64,000 nt of DNA from Parahoeflea alexandrii (GTDB lineage Bacteria; Pseudomonadota; Alphaproteobacteria; Rhizobiales; Rhizobiaceae), in the NCBI RefSeq assembly GCF_024105735.1, contig NZ_JAAAML010000003.1, positions 620,001 through 684,000 on the forward strand, given 5' to 3'. The notes below the pieces were generated by a model. The model searched no databases, was not told the origin of the DNA, and worked only from the letters and a program-made list of their open reading frames with translations. Shown here in pieces: positions 57,544 through 64,000 of the stretch (its first letter is position 1; each line of letters begins with the position of its first letter). The translations under genes and the position numbers were made by a program.

Positions 57544-58491
57544 TCAGGCCATCTCCTTCTTCATTGCTTCAATCAATTCGTCGCTCATTTTCGCACAAAC
57601 CTCGGCCAAAGGTGTTGTGACCGTGACCTCGGCTGTTCTCAAAAAGAACGCTTCGCCAGCATCAGCCTTCGCAGTATCGACCTTGGCGCTATGGGGTTTG
57701 CTGGTGTCGTCATCCTTCCACCGGACCCGCATTGTATCATATCCCTTCGATTTGGCCCAAACCTTGACCTTGTCAAGGAAGTCCAGATAATCGCCCTGTG
57801 GGAGCTTTTTCGAGACGGAAAGGCTTAAATTTTGCCTCGCGGCCTTCAGGAATTTCCCTTCGTCCATCCCGATGTCGATTTCGGCATAGGTTATGAGTTC
57901 GAGATGCAGCAGCCTACCTTCAGATATTGATGTTTTCAGCTTCTCTGAAGCGTGACCTGCTAGTTCCACAAGAGGCCATGTTTTCAAGGGTTTCTTGTCT
58001 TCGCGAGGAAAGGTCACATCCTGATCGTCACAGATATCGCGAAACTGCGACCGTAGAAAGGTCTGGATGGGGGTTCTACCGAAGCCGGTAACATCTTCCA
58101 TGACCGTTCTATAGACGAACCCGTTTGGCGTCGTAGGGCGTAGTTGAATTACAGCGTGAACCGACAGGCCGCCGACTTCATCTTCCTCTTTCTCGAAAAG
58201 CCGAACATCGCCGGTTTTGATGTTTGTGACGCCAGCATCTGCTTTTTCCTTGTCTCCAAGACAAAAAAGAAGAGCTACGGCTGGCTCACCATTGGGGAGC
58301 TCAACCTGCTTCATCGAGGACAATCGGATTACGCGCTGCTCATTGTCGATGACCTTAAATGCCAATCCGTCATCGACGCGCTTTTGAAGATGGGGAGTCA
58401 GCTGATCAAGCGGTATTGCCGGGGCCTCGCTGGGGTGCGGCTTCATTACCAAGTCGAAGAAGAGAATATGTCGTCGGTTTTTCAGAAGCAT
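57544..58491 (-). CDS. 315-residue soluble protein, putative defence sensor
   Basis: A 315-residue cytoplasmic protein. The N-terminus (Arg-His-Ile-Leu-Phe-Phe-Asp-Leu-Val) is strand-rich, followed by a section with Leu-Arg-Pro-Thr-Thr-Pro and Thr-Gly-Phe-Gly-Arg-Thr-Pro-Ile-Gln near 140-150. The rest is mixed, with a Lys-rich C-terminus. GGAGGG precedes ATG 58491. It is the first gene of a two-gene operon ending in a membrane protein, close to attR and less GC-rich than the phage. Architecture recalls RexA or KwaB, which are of similar size, but I recognise no motif that proves either. Confidence 0.7.
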   Translation of the reverse strand: MLLKNRRHILFFDLVMKPHPSEAPAIPLDQLTPHLQKRVDDGLAFKVIDNEQRVIRLSSMKQVELPNGEPAVALLFCLGDKEKADAGVTNIKTGDVRLFEKEEDEVGGLSVHAVIQLRPTTPNGFVYRTVMEDVTGFGRTPIQTFLRSQFRDICDDQDVTFPREDKKPLKTWPLVELAGHASEKLKTSISEGRLLHLELITYAEIDIGMDEGKFLKAARQNLSLSVSKKLPQGDYLDFLDKVKVWAKSKGYDTMRVRWKDDDTSKPHSAKVDTAKADAGEAFFLRTAEVTVTTPLAEVCAKMSDELIEAMKKEMA

Positions 58492-58801
58492 TCAACCCTC
58501 CAGAGCTAATGAGAATCTGCACAACCTCCACTGCGAGTCAATTAAATGGCTGATCGGGAGAAGATCGTTCCCCAGCCTTCGCTCCGACAACCGGACAATT
58601 GGTGCCCCTTGGACTTTCGTGCCACCAGCGAAATGAAGTCACCGGCGATCGAGTGGGAGAGAACGATCTAGGAACATTTGGTGGGGAAACTGGTGGGGCT
58701 TTTTGCGCCGGAATCCACACAATACCCCCTTTATCCGGTTTTCCCGGCAAACATGTGTTTTTGCCCTTGCCCGCAAAACCCTGATGTTCTAAGGCCTTTT
58801 T

Positions 58802-58845
58802 CCAGTCGGAGCGTAGCGCAGCCCGGTAGCGCACTTGTCTGGGGG
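58802..58845 (+). other. attR: right repeat inside tRNA-Pro
   Basis: This 44-bp copy is identical to 7200-7243. It includes the 5' half of the intact tRNA-Pro gene through the anticodon loop. To the right the sequence continues as the host 3' half, so crossover lies within the repeat, probably near the anticodon arm. Partial similarity to the attL flank extends upstream over the promoter. Confidence 0.92.
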
Positions 58846-58883
58846 ACAAGGGGTCGTGGGTTCGAATCCCGCCGCTCCGACCA
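58807..58883 (+). tRNA. tRNA-Pro(GGG)
   Basis: 77 bases with CCA encoded. The acceptor stem is CGGAGCG/CGCTCCG, the anticodon stem is CTTGT/ACAAG with loop CTGGGGG giving anticodon GGG (58841-58843), and the T arm has the standard TTCGAAT loop. The 5' half and promoter come from the prophage side of attR and the 3' half from the host, so integration restores a working gene. Confidence 0.97.
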
Positions 58884-58953
58884 TTTTCAAAAATCAGCAA
58901 TGCTTGAAACTGCCGCACTCAATAACGGCGGCGATTGCGCGTCTCGGCAGACC

Positions 58954-59535
58954 TCAGGCGGGCAGGGGGCGTTGATGCAGTTCAGCCCCGGACCGCAGCC
59001 TTGACTGCCAGCGCATTTCCAGCGCGTAGCACCCCCAGACGATGCCCATCAGCAGGTAGAAATGCCGCCAGTGGTCGGTGTCGATCACGTTGCCGATGAT
59101 CATGTGTCCGATCAGGACGATGTAGCCGATCATCAGGTAAGGTTGCCACGGCCGGTCGCGCAGCAGGTAACGGAAGCCGAGAACGAGCGTCCACGCAATC
59201 AGTGTCACGTAGCTGACAAAGCCCAACCAGCCATAGTCCATCAGTGCCTTGAGCCAGATATTGTGCGTATCCTCGCCCCACATCAGGCCGAACTCGAGAG
59301 GCCCGATGCCCAGCGGATGCTCCATTGCCATCAGGAAGCCGATGGCATGCCGCTCGAAGCGGCCGTGCCGCGCGCCGTCATAGGATTGCACCAGCTTGGC
59401 GCGGTCGGAGAAAAGATCGGCGATCTGGTCGAACTGCAGCGCCACGATGATTGCTCCAATCAGCAGCAGCGTGCCGATCAGCGTCATCACCAGGATCTTC
59501 AGCCGGAAGGCGCCGGTGCGTTCCTTGATCAGCAT
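58954..59535 (-). pseudogene. O-antigen ligase/polymerase-like protein, C-terminal part after a frameshift
   Basis: A 193-residue frame with several membrane helices and the family loop Glu-His-Pro-Leu-Gly-Ile-Gly-Pro near residue 72, followed by Asp-Thr-His-Asn-Ile-Trp-Leu (about 89). It continues the 59529-60218 frame after a one-base shift. The ATG at 59535 could allow separate translation, but a single intact protein is the norm in the O-antigen ligase/Wzy family. Confidence 0.65.
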
Positions 59536-60218
59536 GGGAACACCAGCAGCACCATGGTGATGGCGAGCAGGCCCCAGGCTGCGCGTGAGAACGAGAAGAA
59601 CACGCCGAGTGCCAGGATCACCAGGCCGATCACGCGCAACGGAGCAGCCTTCAGGGTGCCGGTCAGCAGCCCGTGCATCAGGTAGAGCGCCGGCAGCACC
59701 AGGTAGGGGCCGAACACGTTCGGGTCCTGAAAGGCGCCCATCGCCCGGCCATAGCGGGTGAACACCTCGCCGCCGGGCAGCACACCGAGATAGCCCAGGA
59801 TGCCGAGAAGCGCGGTGATGATTGCGGCCGCCACATAAGCCCGGAAGATCAGCACAAGACGCCGCTGGTCGGCTTCGATGATGGCGGCGAAGAACATCGA
59901 CGTGAAGGCAAGGAACAGCGACACGGCGATGTACATCGGCGTGTCCTTGACGTTGTCCATCGTCAGGATCGAGAACATGCCGCCGATGTTGAAGACCACG
60001 AAGAGCACGATCAGCGGTGCGATGTGTTTCGACAATCGGAGCCCGAACACTGCCCAGATCGCGATCAGCACCACCAGGAACAGCTCATAGGGTGCCGGTT
60101 CGTTGATCACGAAGCCCGAAAGAAAGACGCCGAAGGCCACCAGCAGCGAGGCCAGCATCGAGATCGCTGCGCGTTGCGGCTGAAACAGGGCAGGTGCTGG
60201 AAGGACGGCGCTGGTCAA
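59529..60218 (-). pseudogene. O-antigen ligase/polymerase-like protein, N-terminal part
   Basis: A 229-residue membrane frame with about six or seven helices (Phe-Leu-Val-Val-Leu-Ile-Ala-Ile-Trp-Ala), which ends Phe-Pro-Cys-stop where homologues would continue. At the junction the gene reads TTCCCATGCTGA. One more C would give Phe-Pro-Met-Leu-Ile and join the two frames into about 420 residues. The start is a TTG in a TTGA overlap with the sugar transferase gene. It would polymerise or ligate repeat units in the inner membrane. Confidence 0.65.
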
Positions 60219-61780
60219 TAGGCGTTTTCCGTGTTGAACAGCCTGATCGGCGTCAGGAACAGGATCTTGAGATCAAACAGCAGCGACCAGTTCTCGATGT
60301 AGTAGAGATCGCAGGCCGTGCGTTTCTTGATCTTCTCGTCATTGTCGATCTCACCGCGCCAGCCATTGATCTGGGCCCAGCCGGTGACCCCGGGCTTGAC
60401 CCTGTGGCGGGCGAAATAACCGTCCACCACCTCGGCAAACAGCCGGTCATGAGCCGCGGCCACCACTGCATGCGGCCGCGGCCCGACCAGCGAAAGGTCA
60501 CCCCTCAAGACGTTGAAGAACTGCGGCAATTCATCAATCGAGGTTTTACGGATGAAACGGCCGACCTTGGTGACGCGCGGATCGCCCTTTGTCACCGCCG
60601 CGCGCGCCGTGGGGTCGCATTGCTCGGTGTACATCGAACGGAACTTGAGCACGGAAATGACTTCATTGTTGAAGCCATGGCGTTTCTGGCGGAACAGCAC
60701 CGGTCCCCTGGAATCGAGCTTGATGGCGATCGCCGTGCCGATCATGACCGGCCAGAGGACGGCAATGGCCAGCAGCGAGAAGAAGATGTCAAAGATCCGC
60801 TTGGCCACCGAATCCCAGTCGGTGATCGGCCGGTCGAAGATGTCGAGCATCGGCACGGCGCCGACATAGGAATAGGCGCGGGGACGGAACCTGAGCTTGT
60901 TGGCATGCGCGGCGAGGCGAATGTCGAGCGGCAGGATCCAGAGCTTCTTCAACAGTTCGAGAACCCGCGATTCCGCATTCAGCGGCATCGCGATGATCAG
61001 CATGTCGATCCGCGCCATGCGTGCAAACTCCACCAGCGCGTCGATGTTTCCCAGTTTCGGGTACCCGGCGATCATCGGCGGCGACCGCCGCTCGTCCCGG
61101 TCATCGAAAAAGCCGCAGATGCGGATATCATTGTCGGCGTCCTGCTCGATCGAGCGGATCAGGCCCTTGGCGATCTCGCCGCCGCCGACGATGACCGCCC
61201 GCCGTTCCATGATCCCGTTCCGGGCCCAGCGCCTGATGCCGAAGGCGACGACATTGCGCACGATGATCAGCCCGACCGCGCCGGAGACGTACCACGCCGC
61301 AAACCAGAACCGCGAGAACGCCAGGCCATACTGCATGAAGAACGCCAGCACGGAGATGATGGCGAAGGCAATGGTCCAGGCGCTCAGCACCTTGGGCAAG
61401 GTTCGTAGCGCGCTTCTGAGTGCGGGAACCTGGTAGCCGTCGGCAATCTGGATCAGCAGCACCGCCAGGGTCGAGCCGATCAGGATGGCCGGAAGATAGA
61501 GATAGACGGTCGCATCGCTCGACAGGCCGACATAGAGGGCATGGACGATGAAACCGGTCAGCGCCAGCAAGGCGAATTCCGCAAGCCGCAGCGAACCGAT
61601 GATCATCGTCGGGGAGTAGTTCTCCTGCGACAGGCGGTTGGCGGTCTGGCGTGCCAGGCGGCTCATTTCGACCGCCGGCTTGCCATCCGCGCCCTCCAGG
61701 CTCGGCTTGACCTTGATGTCGGCCAAGGCCTTGCGGATGCCTTCGGAATTGAACGCGTCGTTGCGGTCGAACTTGTTCAC
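60215..61780 (-). CDS. Undecaprenyl-phosphate sugar-phosphotransferase (WcaJ/ExoY type)
   Basis: A 521-residue membrane enzyme. Four or five N-terminal helices (about 65-180) precede a Rossmann-like CoA-binding-type domain. The C-terminal sugar transferase has Leu-Phe-Arg-Gln-Lys-Arg-His-Gly, Lys-Phe-Arg-Ser-Met-Tyr, and Leu-Pro-Gln-Phe-Phe-Asn-Val-Leu-Arg-Gly-Asp-Leu-Ser-Leu-Val-Gly-Pro-Arg-Pro, the catalytic core. It loads the first sugar-1-phosphate (glucose or galactose) onto the lipid carrier for exopolysaccharide. A GTG begins the gene. Confidence 0.92.
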   Translation of the reverse strand: MNKFDRNDAFNSEGIRKALADIKVKPSLEGADGKPAVEMSRLARQTANRLSQENYSPTMIIGSLRLAEFALLALTGFIVHALYVGLSSDATVYLYLPAILIGSTLAVLLIQIADGYQVPALRSALRTLPKVLSAWTIAFAIISVLAFFMQYGLAFSRFWFAAWYVSGAVGLIIVRNVVAFGIRRWARNGIMERRAVIVGGGEIAKGLIRSIEQDADNDIRICGFFDDRDERRSPPMIAGYPKLGNIDALVEFARMARIDMLIIAMPLNAESRVLELLKKLWILPLDIRLAAHANKLRFRPRAYSYVGAVPMLDIFDRPITDWDSVAKRIFDIFFSLLAIAVLWPVMIGTAIAIKLDSRGPVLFRQKRHGFNNEVISVLKFRSMYTEQCDPTARAAVTKGDPRVTKVGRFIRKTSIDELPQFFNVLRGDLSLVGPRPHAVVAAAHDRLFAEVVDGYFARHRVKPGVTGWAQINGWRGEIDNDEKIKKRTACDLYYIENWSLLFDLKILFLTPIRLFNTENAY

Positions 61781-61867
61781 GGTCGAACTCTCCCCGGAAA
61801 CTTACCCCTTGGGGATAGCATGCGCTCCCTAAGAAAGACTTGACACGCCGCGCTTCCCGCTGTGCCG

Positions 61868-63010
61868 TTATCGTCCGTCCAGGCAGTCCCGGTAGAGCGA
61901 TATCATCCGGTCTGCCATTGTTTGCGCAGAGAAATTTGCTTGGAACTCCGCCATCTGCGGCATTGAGGCGGGCAGCCAGTTCGGATCGGAGACGGCGTGA
62001 GCCATGGCCGCTGCCAGCGCCTCGATGTCCCCCGGTGGCACAAATCCGGCAAATCCGTTGCCGAGAATTTCCGGGATGCCGCCGACTTCGGTCGAGATCA
62101 CCGGCTTGCCGGCCGCGACCGCTTCGAGAACGATGTAGGGCATCGATTCAGCCCGCGAGGGGATGACCACCGTTCGCGCCATCGCAAAGGCCTCTCGGGC
62201 GGGCATGGCGTCGCGCATCCTTACCCGCTCGCCCAGGCCGAGCAGATCGAGCCGTGCCTGGTAGCGCGGCTTGTCATCTCCGTCGCCAACCATGACGCCG
62301 CGCAGGGGCCGTCCGGCCAGTTGCTCGGCACGCCGCAGCGCTTCGATGAACACGTCCGGCCCTTTCAGGTCGCGCATCATGCCGATGTAGAGGAAATCGA
62401 CCGCATCGGCATCGTCAACGACCGGCTCGAACTCGTTTTCACGCAAGCCGTTGTGAATGAGACGCCAGGATGCGCGGGGTGTGCCGATCTTTTTCTCATA
62501 GGTTTTGCGCTCGTAATCCGAGACGAACACCAGGCTGTCGGTCCAGCGCTCTAGCAGCCGTTCGATGGCAAAGTAGGCCTGACCCCGCAGGGTCTTCTCG
62601 TTGTAGTGCAGGCTCCCGCCGTGCGGGGAATAAAAACGGGCAACGCAAGACCTTGATACCCGTAACCGTGAGCCGACCAGTCGCACGAAAGCGCCACCCT
62701 TGGCGCCGTGTCCGTGCAACACGTCCGGCTGCAAATTCTTGACTTCACGAAAGGTTTTGACTGCCGTGCTGATGTCTGACAGCCCAAGTGAGCGGCGAAT
62801 GGGCAGCCGTGTCAGCCCAAGCGTCAGATGCGGCATGATGCTTTCGAAAAGCTTGTCCTCATAGGCGCCGCCGGTGGTGGAATCGCACAGGATCCCGACC
62901 TGGTGACCGGCCTTTGCATGCTCTTCCGCCAGATCCCGTACATGCCGGAAAATGCCGCCCACCGGCGACCGGAAGCAATGAAGGATCCGTAGAGGTTTGT
63001 GTGCTGTCAT
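61868..63010 (-). CDS. Glycosyltransferase, family 4
   Basis: A 380-residue GT4-like enzyme with two Rossmann domains. The donor side has Ile-Pro-Ser-Arg-Ala-Glu-Ser-Met-Pro-Tyr-Ile-Val-Leu-Glu-Ala (EX7E-like, about 293-306) and Ser-Thr-Glu-Val-Gly-Gly-Ile-Pro-Glu. It would add a sugar to the lipid-linked repeat unit. ATG 63010 is preferred to an upstream in-frame start because the protein begins there with a typical first strand. It lies 4 bases after the Wza-like gene. Confidence 0.9.
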   Translation of the reverse strand: MTAHKPLRILHCFRSPVGGIFRHVRDLAEEHAKAGHQVGILCDSTTGGAYEDKLFESIMPHLTLGLTRLPIRRSLGLSDISTAVKTFREVKNLQPDVLHGHGAKGGAFVRLVGSRLRVSRSCVARFYSPHGGSLHYNEKTLRGQAYFAIERLLERWTDSLVFVSDYERKTYEKKIGTPRASWRLIHNGLRENEFEPVVDDADAVDFLYIGMMRDLKGPDVFIEALRRAEQLAGRPLRGVMVGDGDDKPRYQARLDLLGLGERVRMRDAMPAREAFAMARTVVIPSRAESMPYIVLEAVAAGKPVISTEVGGIPEILGNGFAGFVPPGDIEALAAAMAHAVSDPNWLPASMPQMAEFQANFSAQTMADRMISLYRDCLDGR

Positions 63011-63014
63011 CAGG

Positions 63015-63590
63015 TTAGAACAGCCGCTCACGCACATAGATGGTGTCGCCAGCGAGGATCGGATCCGTGATCCGAACCCTGCCGGTCATGATTTTCCCGT
63101 TGATGTTCCGGGTGATATCGACATTGCGCTGGTTTGCCCGCGAGGAATAGCCCCCGGCAATGGCAATGGCGTTCTGCACGGTCATGCCGGCCACATAGGA
63201 GTATTGCCCCGCCTGTCCGACTTCGCCCATGATGTAGAACGACCGGTAGCGGTCGACTTCGATCGATACGTCTGGATCGCGCAGATAGCCCTGTCTCAGG
63301 CTGACTGCGATATTGCCTTCCAGTTCCTGCAATGTGCGGCCGCGCGCGGGAACCGCGCCGATCAGCGGGAAGGCGATATAGCCGGACTGGTCGATGGTGT
63401 AGGTTCCGGTCAATCCGTCCTGTTCAAAGACGGTGACCCGCAACCGGTCTCCGGCGTCCAGCCGGTAGGGCTGCATCACCGCCTCGTGGAAAGCCCGCGG
63501 CGCCGGCTGATAGCCTGAACATCCTGCCAGCATGACCGCGGTCATGGCGGCCGCCAGAAGATGTGTCGCTTTGGACTTGGCGGGTTTCAT
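63015..63590 (-). CDS. Polysaccharide export lipoprotein (Wza/ExoF-like)
   Basis: A 191-residue lipoprotein. The signal peptide ends in the lipobox Leu-Ala-Gly-Cys (residue 24). A polysaccharide export domain (Tyr-Arg-Leu-Asp-Ala-Gly-Asp-Arg-Leu-Arg-Val-Thr-Val) and a SLBB-type domain follow. It would form or gate the outer-membrane channel. It is shorter than Wza of E. coli and closer to rhizobial ExoF/GumB types. ATG 63590 fits the signal peptide. Confidence 0.9.
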   Translation of the reverse strand: MKPAKSKATHLLAAAMTAVMLAGCSGYQPAPRAFHEAVMQPYRLDAGDRLRVTVFEQDGLTGTYTIDQSGYIAFPLIGAVPARGRTLQELEGNIAVSLRQGYLRDPDVSIEVDRYRSFYIMGEVGQAGQYSYVAGMTVQNAIAIAGGYSSRANQRNVDITRNINGKIMTGRVRITDPILAGDTIYVRERLF

Positions 63591-63838
63591 TCTTTTCCGT
63601 GCTCCACGCGAAACGTGCAAAATTCGAAACCCGTTATCGATCCATTAGGGTTAACGGCTGGTAAAACTCCGATCTTTTTTGCTCTGTGCGACCTGCAGGG
63701 CGGCTTCAATCAAAGCTGCTGTCCGGCGGGACCGGGGAGGAGGGCCCAAAGGTAAAGGAACTCTGACTGCAGCCTTAACCCTTGCGTTACCATGTTCCTT
63801 TACTCTTGCGGGTCAGTACAAGTACGGAGTAGCTGCGC

Positions 63839-64000
63839 ATGTCTGTCTCGCCGATGACACAAGCTGATGTGGATATTGATCTTGGCCGCCTGGTAAAGGC
63901 GGTCTGGGAGAAGAGAGTGCTTGTGGCGGGTCTCACCGCTGCCGCCGCAGGACTGGCCTTCATCGTCACCGGTTTGCTCAATCCGCTCTACAAGTCGGAA
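63839..64000 (+). CDS. Wzz/ExoP-like chain-length regulator, N-terminal end only
   Basis: 54 codons to the window edge. After Asp-Val-Asp-Ile-Asp-Leu-Gly-Arg-Leu-Val the first membrane helix begins (Val-Leu-Val-Ala-Gly-Leu-Thr-Ala-Ala-Ala-Ala-Gly-Leu-Ala-Phe), as in Wzz/GumC/ExoP proteins. It is divergent from the export lipoprotein with a 248-base gap that must hold both promoters. CGGAG precedes the ATG. Whether a tyrosine kinase domain follows cannot be seen. Confidence 0.85.
   Translation, partial: MSVSPMTQADVDIDLGRLVKAVWEKRVLVAGLTAAAAGLAFIVTGLLNPLYKSE

Larger units (their letters stand above)
7200..58845. mobile_element. Complete temperate prophage, lambda-type head and Mu-type contractile tail
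   Basis: The element is bounded by a perfect 44-bp repeat of tRNA-Pro sequence and carries an integrase next to the left repeat. The immunity, replication, head, tail and lysis modules follow in the normal temperate-phage order. No transposase is present, so the Mu similarity is restricted to the tail. No essential module appears broken. About 7 kb of lower-GC cargo lies inside the right end. Confidence 0.95.

Noticed and set aside
7200-58845. A transposable Mu-like phage, suggested by the tail genes
   Set aside because: No MuA or MuB homologue is present, the ends are a tRNA repeat, and a tyrosine integrase is present.
60194-61408. A 404-codon plus-strand frame opposite the sugar transferase
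   Set aside because: Antisense shadow; the minus strand carries the complete catalytic core of the transferase.
1-64000. CRISPR arrays, insertion sequences, rRNA genes
   Set aside because: I saw no regularly spaced repeats of CRISPR type, no transposase frame and no rRNA sequence in the window.

Overview
The window is alphaproteobacterial chromosome, most likely from the order Hyphomicrobiales (Rhizobiales). It is GC-rich, and the left end carries the order fabH (3' end) - ihfA - MerR regulator that is familiar from rhizobia and their relatives. An exopolysaccharide locus of rhizobial type begins at the right end. I cannot name the genus from sequence alone.

Host DNA fills 1-7199 and 58846-64000. 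The left part holds fabH, ihfA, a MerR regulator, a LysR regulator overlapping a small downstream gene, a divergent GNAT-type protein, an HWE-family sensor kinase and a nitroreductase. The right part holds the 3' half of tRNA-Pro(GGG) and a polysaccharide cluster: an O-antigen ligase/polymerase-like gene split by a frameshift, a sugar-phosphate transferase, a glycosyltransferase, a Wza/ExoF-like lipoprotein and the start of a Wzz/ExoP-like gene.

Between them, 7200-58845 is a complete-looking 51.6 kb prophage integrated in tRNA-Pro. A perfect 44-bp repeat bounds it. Its layout is: a leftward early operon (integrase, excisionase-like protein, a sliding clamp, DUF2303, HD hydrolase and DUF550 nucleotide-pool proteins); an immunity region at 14.6-16.3 kb (S24-type repressor, Cro-like gene, two to three operators on each side, a tRNA-like element); a rightward early region at 16.8-26.6 kb (CII-like and ParB-like regulators, two DNA methyltransferase-like genes, primase, SF3 helicase); a lambda-type head module at 26.6-36 kb (gpA terminase, portal, gpW, protease with nested scaffold, gpD, gpE); a Mu-type contractile tail at 36-47.9 kb (sheath, tube, a -1 frameshift tail chaperone, tape measure, gpN and gp44-gp48 homologues, fibres); and a lysis cassette at 47.9-50.1 kb (M15 endolysin, holin-like protein, overlapping Rz/Rz1). 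The virus would therefore be a temperate myovirus with a lambda-like head.

Cargo lies in two places and is less GC-rich than the phage genes. A SLATT-domain protein sits antisense in the replication region (19.2-19.9 kb). The last 7 kb before attR carries a diguanylate cyclase, a PilZ-like protein, an ArsR-type regulator, a TadG-like vWA protein, small zinc-ribbon genes and, next to attR, a two-gene operon of a 315-residue soluble protein and a four-helix membrane protein. That operon has the architecture of a sensor plus membrane-effector anti-phage system (compare RexAB and Kiwa) but I cannot place it in a named family. It is the best candidate here for an undescribed system.
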